Source of the DNA: Tomocerus qinae
Lineage: Eukaryota > Arthropoda > Collembola > Entomobryomorpha > Tomoceridae
DNA: 64,000 bases
Assembly (NCBI GenBank): GCA_020055645.1
Contig: CM034547.1
Location: 7,363,280-7,427,279, forward strand
Direction: 5' to 3'
In this document: one piece after another, positions 11,801-26,800 of the stretch
How the letters are laid out: each line of letters opens with the position of its first letter
Position numbering within the stretch: position 1 is the first letter of the stretch
Translations under genes and position numbers: made by a program
Notes under the pieces: model-generated
The model's input: only the letters and a program-made list of their open reading frames with translations
The model's database searches: none
Told to the model about the DNA's origin: nothing

Positions 11801-14800
11801 TAGCTCCACATATAATTACTGTCTATAACAGACTATAATTTCTAAGCTGGTGTGCACTGTCTTCCATAATGAATGTAGTCGTTCGCGTAGGAAAGATAAG
11901 TTTCGTCCGGGTATTTTCATAAATGAATTCCCATATTATGTCTGTGTAATGTTTAATTTAATAAAAGAAATGAAGTTCATAGGAATGAAGGGAAGTCAGA
12001 GGAACATTGACAAATGCATTAATTAATATAAATCACAATGACTCCTGTCTGTCTGGGTAGCCTGTCAGTTATTATTATTATATATGTACAATGTGCCCCT
12101 TCTTTAGACATGTAGAACTGCAAGTGTGACGTTGACGTGTTTCAAGTCAGTGAGCCGAGTGAGCCAGCAATAACTTGTCCGATATTCCTCCGGGTGTAAG
12201 GGCATTTCAGGTGAGAAGTAATAAGATTATTTGCATTTGAGATATTTAATTGTATTTACCTAGTCCGGCATTTACGAGAAGATATTCTAGACAAGACACC
12301 TCAAAGGTAGCTACAGATAGAGAATTACGTACGTGATAAAACTGAAGGAGCCGTAATCTGCATTGCACACGTTAGAAATGTGTAAAATGAATCTGACTGT
12401 GGGTAAACGCAGGCTTATTTATGTGCTAGATGTATTTCATTATGTGTATGAGTATAATTAGGTGAGCAAATTCAGAGAACTTGTTCAACTTGTTAAAGGA
12501 AATCAGATACGGGAGGCAAAAGGCGAAAAGAAGTTTGCCCTTTCCGGTGATTTGGACGGTGAGCTGATTGTGAGTTTTCTACGCTGTCCTGTCCTGAGAA
12601 TATGGCTGAACACTTTTATCATTTCTCTTTTGTCTGGCTGTCCTAGCAGTGGAGAATAGAGATCATCAACTCAAACAGAACAAACAATAATAAGTACAAG
12701 TAAAGAATCAGCGTGGCGAGTGGAAAAATCTAATAGATCATACTAATGGATATTACTTATATTATTCTTTCTCTGCTATGCAAGTATTCAGTTCACATTC
12801 ACACAGCTGGCAATTAAACATGTTCCAGCAGTCTAACTCTTTTAATCTACTTAATGGAATATAATAATGCAAAGATATGCAAACAAATATATGCCAGTAC
12901 AAAGTTTGTTTCGCAGTAATTGTACATTCAGATATACCACCGAAGTAGGTACCTGAACTAACTACCTACACCTAATTAAACTTTACACACAGCTAATAAC
13001 GTGCATGCATGTAGTCTAGCAATGTAGTAAGTAGTATACAACCTTACACTATAGTAGAATCTACTATTGTGGTTATTATGTGTATAAAGGGTAAAATAAA
13101 GCATACTTTTCACTTTGTCTTTCCGCAATTTAATCGAGTCTGTCGGAATTCACAAATTCACATTTCACACGTCTCAACATAAACACGAAACTAACAACGG
13201 CCTTTTTCTGTTTGTTCTATCTATTAATCTGTATTACACATTGTCTTCAAATGCTCTCGTCTGTATTTAGTACTATTTTTCTGTATTCGCCTCCCAGCGA
13301 TATTTACTTTTTAATTCTTTCTTCTGAATTCATCCCTTACGTGTCCATTTATTATGTGTGTCTGCGTGTAGCACTATAGGTACGTCTGTTATGTCTCGCT
13401 GCTCTCTGTCAGGTATGTGGCTAGTTGTGATTATTACACAGGTAGATAACAATGAATTAGAGATAAAGTTAATAATAATAAGAAGGAGGAAGAAACGAAT
13501 GTTAGGATGGGATGTCACGTAGCTCCATGTCCGGCCGCCGAGCTCTTCTCCACCAAAAGAGTAATTCTTTGCAGAACTTCAAGAGGCATTCATGAGAGAT
13601 TCTCATCCAATCCAAGCCATCTAACTCTGTTAGTTAAGGGTTCAACCTGCACCAAATTACACAAATGCTAAACGGAGCCAGCCGATCCAAACCACTTTAT
13701 TGTTATAGTTTCTTTAGAACGGAATCAGATCAACGTGACTTCTTCATTATGGACCATTAACAAATCCGTAATTGAGCGAACACTCACTCCAGTCTGTGTA
13801 CAACTCTCCAGCATTTTATTCTATTAACCATACATTACACTTGAATTACCTACGCTTCCACGTATTTTATGTACAGTGAACATTGTACTACATAACAAGT
13901 GTTACAATATTACACACAACAAGATACACGGTCGACGAGAGGATTATTAAATTCCTAATCCTTATCTACAGACAGAAGACACACATTGTACTATTATATT
14001 ATTTATGTAGTAAACTTATATTCCTTTCTCTCTCCAGGCAAATTCGTTTTACGAGCAAATATTAATGATCTCAACCAACCAGAAGCAGATAATCTAATGT
14101 AATTGTAAAAAGGAATTGCTTTTGTAAAGTGATTAAGAAAATGTAAATTGTGAGTCAAGAACTTCATTTTATCTCATCCCTTCCTCATTCCCTCACTTCA
14201 CTCCCATCCAAATCAGAACCAATTAAATTATTTTCTCAGCACATGTTTATACTCATTAAATAGTAATGCGGACCATAATGAGATTGTCATGTCCAGATTC
14301 CACATTAAAAATGGATTCAAACTTGTTGCTACCATTCAACGCTGGACTCTAAAATACTCTTGTCGATCTAGTTTTAATTAGAAATTCATAGAAACTTGTG
14401 ATAATTCGATTGTTTTTAATTTTATATGCTAACTAGCCGTTTCTTCCTACTGTAGTACTATTATTACTCTCTTTCGTATGATGACAGAACACTCAGAGTA
14501 AATGCATGTATGATCTGTGATGAGGCTGTCCGGTGGAAATGAAAGTTGGAGTCAAAAAGAAAACGAAGCGGATGAGATGAGAGAAAGAGGTCTTTCGTGA
14601 ATTCATCAACTGACATGACAAGACAGGACAGTCGGGTTTGGTTCTTCTTCAGTTTCAATCCTTTAGCACCAAGGATATGCTTAAATCTGAGTTATGCAGA
14701 TGTATTATTTATTGTATATGCATATGAGCGGATTATAATGTGAAGAAAGAGGATTTCTGTAAAAAATGATTAAGATTCTAAATGCACACAAAAATGAAAT

Positions 14801-17800
14801 ACAAACATGGTTCAGCTGACTACATCATACATACTAATATTAATGATGGCTAAGTACGAGGAGAAGGAAGACAGACATGAGCATGAGAAAAAGAAAGAAG
14901 CTGATTTGAGGAAAACATCAAAATTAAAATAAAAGATTTTTTTGTGCTCATTGCCTGTAGGTCGTGAGTGTTTATAATCAATGCATAAATTAGCCTTATC
15001 TTAGCCTGTAATTTGGCTCCACGGAGCTTCACTCAAAACAAAAGTTTATTCCACGCTAGTAAGTATTCCTGAATCCTTCCTTAATAACAGAACACGAACG
15101 GCTACTAGGTACTTTGGCTTTGTCCGTTACTTTATTTCTGTAAGGACGCTGAGTACACAGTCATTATTGCGATATGCATATTATGCATAAGAAGTTTGAT
15201 AAGTAGTATTTGTATTTATATGCCTCGCTATTAGCGATAATATGGTATCTGAAATGATGCTAGATATAAGGAATCAAGTAGATTCACTTTTCTGCGTTTA
15301 ACTACTGAGGCCTGAAGTGAAGACAGTCGGGAGATGTAGAGAAAAGATAGGAGGGCAAGTCTAAGGATGTGAAGAGTCAAGCGAAACGATTGAAATAAAT
15401 CCAACATTTATTTCCAAATACAATTGCCTAGACGTCAACTCAACGACTGAACTTTTCTTGTCTGACAACAAACCAAGCCAATGCAGATTGAGTGAAAGAA
15501 GAATTTTTCCACAGGAGCAAACCAAAAGCAAATTTATCGAGCATTACATTTACATTTTACTTTGAACTGATTCACTCCACAGACACACACGCTAACTAGC
15601 CCAATCTTACCACCTTCTCCTAGTACTTCTTAGGACCCTTATATAACCATTATTAATCTATAGGTATAAGTAAATAGCAACTATAAATGTTTATATACCT
15701 CATTTAGGGATAAATATGCATAAGTATATCAGACATTGCTTATCGCATTATTATTGGCCTCCTCACAAGCTAAAGTGATGGTGGTACATAGCATTAGTAT
15801 ATCATTAGATAATACACGTACAGATAGATCATGAATAGATGCACAGTCTTCCTTTCTTTACCTTTGTGTGTCTGTTGTGATGTAATGCAATGTGAACTGG
15901 ACTGCCGGCCAAGTCGTCGTGGATCTATTTAAAATTCAAGTCAGGCTGATTAGTTGAATTTATAAAAAATAAATAGCTGGAAATTGGAGTGAGTGACTCC
16001 CATGCATATTCCACATACAAAGCATAACACTCTATCACTTCTCCTCTTCCAGAAGGAGTAAAAGATTAAGGAATAATAATAGGGAGACGTTAACCAACTT
16101 GACCAAATATTTATATATATAATGGTGGTGTATAAAATCCGATTTCTGATTATGCTGTCAGCTGACGATGAGGAGACGTTCGTTTACCATCAGCTCACTG
16201 AGCAAATTCGTCAGACATAATCATCAGAGAGGTTGATAAGCACAGAGAACGGATGTCGTCAACTCAAATCACCTTTTGCAGTATCTTTATGCTTCCTTGC
16301 TTTGTCTCCACTCTATAAGGACATTTATTCAATTAAGTATTTCTCAAGTTACATTTGAACAGGACGTCATGTCCTCTTGTTGGAAGACCAAGACTGACCA
16401 ATCCAAGACAGACAGCTCTAGAATGGACATTTGGACAGGACGAGTGTCATCTGCGTCTCTGGCCCTCTATAACCTAGTCACTAGGAAAAGTAATCATAAT
16501 CGCTTTATGCTTTCATCCCTCTAGAAAGACAAACTGTTCACGATCTGCTCAGCCGAGTGCAACATTTCGTTTGTGGCGACAGACTTTTTACACACTTCAG
16601 ACAAAGATACTCCGAATATTTATTTTATTCATGAATCTCTTGCAATTAGCCTTTCTGTAATCCGTTATAATCTTTTCTAAACCAAGATGATTTGTAGAGA
16701 ATGTATTGATGCAGAATAAAAGGTCCTATTGAACAATGCAATGGCTTCATTAAATATGCAACGAAATAAGATTGTGAACACGGCAGTAATTTTCTTGAAT
16801 ATTTTGTGTGTCTTTCTAAATAGACAATCATTGTTCTGTTAAATGTTAAAAGGGTGTATAGTCATATTATGTGGATATTTATTGGAGCTCACAAGAACGA
16901 ACTATTTGTTACAGGAACTAGAAATCGTTGATATGCAGGAAAATCGATAGAAAGTGCGGTATGGTTGGCATTTGCAGGTGCTGAGATCTTGAAAATATTT
17001 TTACCTGTGCTTAGTGCAATATTTAAGGCAATTACCAATGAGTTATGGTAATGGCTGAGGAATACATGGCATAGCAAAGATGAAATGTGTTTGTCTTGTA
17101 TGTAGTTAAGTTTTAAGTTGAGTAGGTAGGGTAAAGATATTAAAGTCTACTATACTTATAGGGATATAGCATCTCGTTACTTGGCTCTGTTTTGAAGATG
17201 TGACCGTTTTGTTTACATGCAGTAAAAAAGAAGAGGATCTTTACTGAATGCTAATGACTGGGTGCTTGGCTGAAGCTGTTCTGACTTGGCTACTATCCTA
17301 AACTCCAGTCTGAGTCCACCAATAAAGTAGTCGGGCAGCCGTGCATTAATGAAGATGCCAGTTTATAAGCTTCGTCGTTGTTGGAGTTTTAGTCATTTTA
17401 GTCGTAGACACTTTTTCGGTTGACAAGAGAAGGCATTTGCATTGTCATGCATCTTATGGTGAGGTGGACCATTATGACTACAACAACAACATGCGATTAT
17501 ATCTCTTTGTCGTTTCTCCTCACCAGCGCCAACCACACATAACAATGTGTAACTCTTCTATTGAGAGACATTGGCATCCCCTAATGTCTTTTCATTAAAA
17601 GTAACGCAAGCACAGCCACTTGGCATATTAAGGTAGCCAATGAACGAGTGTACACTCTGTGTAAGTAGAGGCAAGAAATACAAAAAATACAATATTAATG
17701 TAATCTTGGTCTGCAGTTCTCGCCTCGAATCCTATGGAAGCAGGCCGCTGTACGTTTACATACGTGGAGGCAGAAGGAGAAATAATGATTCCCATTGGAG

Positions 17801-20800
17801 CTGATGTGATGCGATATCAGGGATCATGACCACAAATCACGTCCATCATCATTAATTCGTGTCACAGATTGTCGAATACTAATAAACTACCATTTACTAC
17901 ATATTCTTTTCCCATGGATTCTTTCCAGTAATGAATACTCTAAGCATTTCCAAGGTACACAATAGTATAGAGCACGTCTCCTTGTCGTCTAGTCTTCACA
18001 CTACCACTATGCACACGAGGAAAACACGCAAATGCTTATAACCATAAGAAACTTATTGTTACTATATACCGGCTACATAAGATATATTATAAATCTCTCC
18101 CTTGTAAATTTCTCCTTTGAATTCGTTCCTATTTGCTTATCACTATCTACTATAATAAAATTATAGTACATGATACGCACTTGTATCGTGAAGAGTTAGT
18201 TACGCTGATACTGCCTAGCTAAAAATTATGCAAATCAAAAAGGTGAAATGACAGGGAATCGAAATCCAGGTAGACTTAGATAATTAGTCAATACGATTTA
18301 TTTACTTTATTCATTTTAATACCAAAGGGACATAAAAAATTTAGTTATGTAGCCATGATTAATTTTTAGTTTTCTCATGTTTTTAAAATTACAACAAGAT
18401 CTGAAGTGAAAATTGATACTCGCTTTGAGAAATAGCCCTTCAAAGAATATTTTACCTGTATTAACACATTGGAGTTATGTGATAATGTTTCGAAATTGTG
18501 TTGAGATTATGATGTATCGCTTACAGTAGATAGAATCTAGATTTGGTATTGACGATGAGTTAAATGAATGATTCGGAAATATGAAACCATTTCAAGGCAA
18601 GGTATCGTTATTCAATTCGTGTGGTGATAAGACAGCCGCGAAGGTATTCGAATTGGTAGTAGGAGCAATCTAAGTGTGATTCTTGAATAGTAAAAGAAAA
18701 AACAGTAAATTGCGAAAAGATAACATCATCTTTTATTTACCTCCAGAAAATACTTTGCATATTATTTCCTAGTATTTGGGCCGTTGTGTCCTGTTGAATG
18801 TCCAAGCTTAAATTCAATTGATTGTTAGTTTTTATTACTGCGTGTAGGCAGTATAAAGTAGGCACCTTGGTAGACAGATAGCACAGACGATGAAAAAGAA
18901 TGGAAGTCCAAGTACTTCTCATTTAAAATTCACATTCAATAATAATGCTCAATTGTGTACGTGTAATGTAAATGTAATGTCTTGAGATGAGACTCTGCGT
19001 CTCCCTCATTGTCGGCGCAATCAAAATACCTAAAGTCAAGTAGACAACGACGAACGACAAGACAAGGATCTACTGCCGATGCAAGAATTGAGGATGCGAC
19101 TCCCAATAACATTTTACACTTAATCTGTGTGATTCGAGTGTTGGGAAAATGCAGATGGATGAAAAAGTCCAAAACGACTAACAAGCAACTAACTAGTAGG
19201 AGTATCGGTAAGTACTAACTAACGATAAGTAAATAGGATATAATTTGAAACTGCATTGAAGTCGTCTCTATTGTTTAGTAGCGAGTCTCGCTCCATTCTC
19301 CTCGTCATAAACTTGGCTGTGTCACTGCTGTGTCGTCTTCCGTCGACACGACGAAAACTAATTTACTGCTCCTCACCCCAGCCCACAATTGATTTTTCCT
19401 GTTGCACTTTATTGGGAACATTTCATAGGCAATTTATTCTTTCATTGAAAAGATCTTCACGACTTGACAGACGACACACTCGAATTTCGTCCCTATTTTA
19501 TCTTTCGGCTGCAGATGTAATTACAGAAGGAACTCTTCTGACAGAATGTCGTAAAGATATTGTTATTGTATTTTACGTACTACTCGCTTACTATTAACAA
19601 AATATGCGTATTTTTGTAAATAAAAATTTGTTTTCCGTTCAAGCAACTGTTGTTTGACCGTAAAATGACTATTTTTTGTCAGTAAAAAGATTCATTATCT
19701 CGAGAAGTAATCGCGTGAATTTTGCTGACATAGCTAGGTAGGTACCTAAAGCCTCGTTATTATTGTTAGCTAGTGAGCTATAAAGCAAAGCAGGCAAATT
19801 GCAGAGATACACGCAACAGCAATGAAATTAGTCAAAGCATATCAATAAAAGGAGTCGTAAATATCAGAGAGTCATTAAAACAAAGGCAGATGATAGTTTA
19901 AGGCGCAGATGAAGAGAAAGATAGGGAAACGGGTAAAACAAATCAAAAACAATCAAATGAGCTAATGAATGAATGGAAGAGGGGCACAACGTGATTCCAT
20001 TGGGTTAGCAACACACAAACAGACTCTCTCACCTCAAATCTGATCTCAATTGAATGAGTATTACTATTATGTAGTTAAGTGGAGAAAACCTGAAATACGA
20101 ATACGATACAACAGGTTACCCATGTGTGCAACCTATAGGTATACACTATACTATAGGCACTTTTAATTCATTCATTACTGCCTTACTCTCTTTTATTTTA
20201 ATGTAAATAGTGATTACCGGTAACACTAGGAAGAGTACCCACATCAAATCACATTATACATACATACATGCCTATAGCATAGCTAAATGTAAATATATTT
20301 AAGTGATTGTGCATAAGGAAGGTAGAGAGAGGGTTGGTACGTTACGTACTTAGCTCTAGCTGATTAGATTTGCGATTGAATATTTAGTATATCTGAAATG
20401 TATTTAAATTGCTCTAAATTGAATCTCGAAAAAGTTAATACTTACCTTGGTGGAGAAAAACAAATTGAAGATTAACATGGAGCATATCACCTCATTAATC
20501 TTACAAGTCAAGATACAATAGGATTGGTGCGAGAGGCTTAACGTGCGTTTTTATTCAGAGTTTATTTATTTATTTCGTAGGAGAGAGGTGTGTTATGTCA
20601 TGAATGTATTTTCTAAATGGCGAAACCAGAAACAGAGTGGAGAGTATTGGAATAATTAGGTATTACTACGTTCCGAGTAGAGCGATAATGATCTCACTCA
20701 CAATGAGCTTAACCAGTCCACTAGTAGAAGTTACTAGAAGCCACAACAAGAACTGCATAATATGTATTTAAGTAGATGTAGCAAATATTAATGTATTTGT

Positions 20801-23800
20801 ATTAGGAACATGTCGGTCGGGCGCTGTTCTGGTTTTATTTTGCACTTTGGTTCTTCGGAGTTTTTTTTCTCCAACAATTCTATTATCTGTTGAGCTTATT
20901 ATTTTGTATAGCTAGAGGATGGTTATGACGATAATGGCATGCCTTTGTGTATCGACTGCTACATATTAAAGTGAACGATGAGGTCAATATGAAAATGTTG
21001 TCAAACAAGAGTTTCTTATCTTATCCTAGAGCTAAGCTAAAGTTAACTTGTAGTGTAAGTAGCTGAATTGCATACTAAATGTGGTATACATAGTTTGAAC
21101 ACGTTGTGAGTGAGCAGAGAGAGATTTGCAGTAGGTATATGATTATTGTTAACTTAAATAGTTCGCTACTTCAGTACACTATGTTTAGTGTAATATTTAA
21201 TGATAGCGTAATCGTTATCTGAGTGGATTTTGCTCGCTTTCTTTATGATTTCCAGAAATACAACTTTTTGAAATAGATTCGGTGATAGCTACCAATTAAT
21301 ATTATTACCATGCAGGGAAATTGGTTAAGATAGAAGAGTTGCATTCTCTACTTAAGAGGTTATCACATCAACAGCCGGTTATCATGTCGGCACTCTTGTG
21401 TGTCTTATCGCATTACAAATAGAATTACAATAAAATACATTCATTCTTATTATAAATGCCAGGAGAACAAAAGAACACCGCAATTACCATAATTAGTTGA
21501 AGCGATACAAATTGCGATAAGTAGAAACTCTTTCAGACGACAACCTATTTACTACACATCTTTACCTTTTTTAAACAAGGTCTGCACTACACCTGCTTCC
21601 ATTTAAATATCATCAAGAAGATCCTTCCAGTTCACTTGTCGGTCAGCAAGTTAACTTGTAAAAGAAGGAAAACATGGGTTATTAGATAAAGAATTGTGTA
21701 TTTCTACGCATTTTTTAGGATTCCACCAATCCACCCCTGCTCACTGATTTGTTAGATATAAATAGATTACAAGCAACGCTATGTAACTGTGCCAGTACGA
21801 AGAATGCACTTTTATATTGGTTGTGAGGAAACAAGCAACTAATCCATTTTAATGTTACAATAACACAGAAACAACATGCAACATACTTGCACTTGATTCC
21901 TAAGTTGTAAATGATGTAATTCAAAGAAAACTTGTACTCGACTAAATTGTGTTTTATGCTGTGTACAATTTCTGTCTTAGTGGTGGAACATCGTCAGAAT
22001 GTCTAAGTATGAAACGCTATACAAGATAAATTGAGACATGTTCTCTTGGATTTCTATTTATCTGTGTATGAGTAGCTAGTTTCTTGTTTGTTGGCAGTAA
22101 GAACAGAAAGAGTCCGAAAATCCAGTTTTCTATTTGTTTGGTTTGGGTGGTTCCCTGCAGGACAGGACTTAAGAAGTCACTTTCTTACCTGTACGTAAAC
22201 ATAGGCGTTCATTTCAAGGATGAGAAGCTCTAGAGAACCTGGAACGGTAACTTCTAGTCTCGAATAACATTCTCCCTTTGCCTTACAGCCATTGCCACGT
22301 TAGTTAACTATAATCTACATTAGCTCCTTCAGGTGTGAGATCCCTTCAATTTAAGTAAACAACCTTTATTTTGTAGCTTTCAGCTATTTTTCATAGATGC
22401 TAAAATATAATTACCAACAATAACACCAACGGCATCAGCAATACAAGTATCCGCCATTTAAATGGATGCACTAATTATCATTAGTATTTGCAAACATCCC
22501 TATTTTTTTCCATTTGTTAACACTAGTTCATTTTTATGAATATGCCAATATCTACAGTGGGCTTTGCTCTTGGGATATTATTTGTATTGCTTTTATGTTA
22601 GTCTTCTGGTATCTGCAATGCTGTGGCAGTACAACAGTATAGACGGAAAAAATATAGATTCAGGAAACATCTCAAGAAAGTGACATGGTACAATAGTGAC
22701 TTTGACATAAGAGGAAGAATGGCCAAATAGACAAGGCAAGACCAACTGTGATGGATGGATGATAGATTGGCTGTGGATTGGAGATGTAAACTCTTCATCA
22801 GATTACAACGGTTATGTGTGTAGCTATCAGAATAAGGAAAAGTTGTTCTATAATCTGGAAAATACATGTACGGGGCTAGTGAAGTGGAGTGTATTAATAT
22901 TAATGTGCGAGTGGTTAGCCATTATTTTGAGTAAAGGACCCGCTGAACTGTTTCCTATTCTTTAAAGAGTATATCTTATTCTGTTATATCGTTTGTAAGT
23001 TTTGTCAGTGAGCCAGAGGAAGGTAGAGAAGGCCAGGGCAGAAGAAAGACTGCTCTTGATTTGATGTTAAGACATGAGGACCACATGGGAAGAAAGGGTC
23101 ATCAAAGTGCACCATCAAACACGGAATCTCTTGCTGTCGTTCATTGCTCCATGTCGTCACATTCAATTAGTCTGTGGACAACGTGTCCCTCTGACTATTA
23201 CAACTCGCATCTATTTGAATCTAGACCCATCTACCTATGCATAATAAAATAATGAATCTTTTTCATCTAATAAGCATTTTAAATTCTGGTATGTACCTAT
23301 CCATCTCCAACTGCACTGGATTGGTTAGGAAAATATTAACGTTGACGTTGTAGGTACTTGGAAATTTTATTCTGCATTGCTAACAGTATGTTATGGACAT
23401 TGGCTTCCTTCTACTTGATCTGCAGCCTCATTGCATTAAATCTCTCTATGTAAATACTCTTCTGTCTCTATAGATCATTACAAGAAATATCAGTTGACAA
23501 TAAGGAAGCGACAAATGAAGTTCCGTTGAACATCGAATGCCATTGCGTAGTCAACGAGCACCAACATTATTTCATACCATCAAACAATATCAATAGATAA
23601 CGTAATAAAGTTTCGTCATTTGATATGCTTACACTTACTACCTGCATCTTTTGTCTTATGTTACGTAAAAATACTATTTATCTAACCCTAACGATATGCT
23701 TATATTATTCTACTGGCGGAATTGCCGAACCACGATAATGAAAAGACTGTCCATCAATTAGGCATTATGTAGTTAACAATAAATATCATAAAATACTGAA

Positions 23801-26800
23801 TGCATATTGCATGAATTTATTTACTTGGTAAAAGTACGCGGTTGTTGTAAAATGCAAATCAGTAGAATAGTAAATCGTATATAATTTCCTGATTATGTAC
23901 TCGGATTGATCTATGTAGTAATATGCTAACTGAGGGAAGTGCTAGTTGACTAGTTACATTATGGATATGATAGGAAGATTTAATAATAAGAGCCGAGTCT
24001 ATCGAAAGACATAAAGATTTCTTTCTAAGAAAGCAATGTCGGCATAATAGTATTAGTATTTCTACATTACAATAAAAATATCTAAGTACACAAAGATGGA
24101 GAGAGTTCTATTAGCAATGGTCTGTCTAGTTGTCTGTCCTGCTCCTGTCTCCTGTAAAGTAAGGAAAGGAGTAACTGAGATGAGATGAATTGTTTTTTGT
24201 TGATCAAAAGTCATTTTTATGCAAGGAGCGTACATATATTATAATATATAAGAAGTCCAGCCAACATATTCTCACATTAGCTACAGACGAATTTACAATA
24301 GTACATATATTAGCTATGCAGTTAAATAGCCCTTTATTATGTTACCTACATTAGTTAGTAGAATCAAATCCTAGTGAGTCACTATAGTAGAATATGGCTA
24401 GTTGAGTGTAACTAGGAGGATGATACTGCTTGCACCCAAGCCAAGTGAATATAATATTCTAGAGAGATAGTAAATTGAGTGGACAGGACAGTGCTCCATG
24501 AGACTCTAGCACGCTAGAGATATCCGTAGTCGAGGAGAGTCTATCTGCATCTACGAATAAAATATGCTCTCACTCCACTTAAAACTCAGCCTACACATTA
24601 TTATAGTCTTTTAGGCTTTGTTAATAGTTCCTTTCAGACTTTTCTACAGTTAATGTATCCTCCTTTTCTGTGGTAAGTAGTAGGAGCACACACGTACTCA
24701 TTTAGATTGCACAGCCTAGCGTAGCACAACACAGAACTGACTGCCTCCGGACAAACAATTTGGATTTTAATGTTTGATAGCAACACTAGCAACTTATTAA
24801 GGCTATACTTTTGTATATCTATATGTAATAATCTAACTATTTAGCTCATTACTTTTACACGTAGCTACTTCTTCACACACAAAAAACTATGTTTATAGAA
24901 ATGCATATCTATTACCTACCCTAAACAGAATACAAATCTATCTGTCTCCCCATAATTCCTACTTACTTACATAAAATGAGAAAATAAACACCGAAATATG
25001 CATATGATACGTCACGTAACTTACGTGCCCCTACTTCATAAACACATTAAATATGCATGAAGAGCAAAGGAAGGATTTCCAATTTAATTCTCAGTCTACA
25101 TTTCTTATTTCTAGTGCAATTAGTCCAAAGATACTTTTATATACGGATCTCTGTGAAGACACAATAGAACCATGCAGAATCATGTCCTACGTAACCCAAT
25201 ACGAGGAGTTTGCATTTTGTTCTTATAATTATGGGCGGATTGATTAACATGAGCAATGTAGAGTAGACCTCGACTGACATCAGATGAGTGTGGGACAGGA
25301 CGAATCAAACGAAGCAAGACTCATTATGACATGAAGATGAGCCGTAGCAATGCAAATGCAGTCAGCGTCACTCACAACAACAGACAATGAACCGGCTTCC
25401 CTTCCTCTCCACCAACACAATTTACACAGTCCACCAGTTGCTCTTTTCGCTTTTGGCTACCACTACTGTAATGTTGACGGTAGTCCTACAATAAGTCAAA
25501 CCCAAGTCACATCATAATACGAATAAACACAAATCATAGTATCTAATAACATTTCTTGTTTATGTAGGCATATCTTCTTCATTACATTAACTCTTTTAAT
25601 TCCTAACTACTATTTCTGTGTCTATGCTAACGATTATTATGTGCATACAAATGACCTGAGAGACTAAGAACAGAAAACTATATTTTTATATCCTATGCAA
25701 TTATACAGATAAATTAATTTAATATCATCCCCATTCTTCTATAGGTACGGTAGTTTATCATGATGATACATTGGTCTAAGATACATTTTGTTGAGTTCAC
25801 AGTACATTGGCTCTACCTTTTAGAATTTTATTTTTTACACGGATCTAACAATACTACATATAAGAAGCCAAAATGAGCCGTGTCCATTCTCCGACATGAA
25901 AGACTCTCTATTAACTTAGATTGCCACCTGTCAATTCATCACCCTCATCATCAGCCTACCTGTTCAGCCTTATTCCTCCAAGTAGTACACAGATGAGATA
26001 GCACGTATGCACATACGTAAGTAACATAACTGTCTATTATTTTATTTTACATACCATTGCACCCCTTACTACTGTATACTTATTATCTGACAATTGCTTC
26101 GCATGGCATGGCATGGTCAGTATCATTTCATACATTTCACTCCTCTCTCAAAACGATTCCCAATGTATCTTGCCTTGTATCTAATGTAATAAGTAAGTAT
26201 CTCGGTCGAGTCAAGAAGGAGTCGGACAGACTCATCGTCAGCAAGTCAGCAGCAGCAGCAGCTCTCACAACACGATCTCATCAACGGAACACATACAATC
26301 AACAACACTCCTCGTCTTCAATCTTGATCCGTTGATCCATTTAATTTACTTAATTATCACTTCTCAAATAGACCTGCGGAATACAGGATACATTCAGAGC
26401 AACTATTAATCTATGGATGTATGTCTAGGCAAAAAACCTCCATACACACAGAACGCACAATTCAAATTATCTCTAATAATTCTCTTGTTTCCCATTAACT
26501 CACCTTATTCGTGTTTACTCTCTCGGCTTAGTCTTTACCTTTTACTTTAAATGCTAATTAAATATTTGTTGCGAATTTTTGACATGAAATCTCTCCGTAA
26601 ATGATCCACACTTAATTGCAGAGGAGCTTTGGCTAAAAAATCTTAATTATTGCTCTTGGTTTGGTCATCGTCATACGATAGACGTAAACATGGGAGAGCC
26701 AAAAACGATCCTCCGCGAACTACATTTCGTCTGCACGCATTTTTATTTCCTATCTTGCCTTAATAATAAAATAATGTACATCTGTGCTCAGTGTTTGATT

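Noticed and set aside
12109..12211. Possible exon ending in TTTCAG before GTGAGA
   Set aside because: Donor-like end, but all frames carry stops close by and no homology is recognised. At best a non-coding exon.
13630..13660. GGTTCAACCTG word resembling a tRNA T-arm
   Set aside because: No A-box or cloverleaf can be formed at the right distance.
19256..19597. 113-codon plus-strand frame
   Set aside because: No domain recognised and no splice or start context. Treated as chance.
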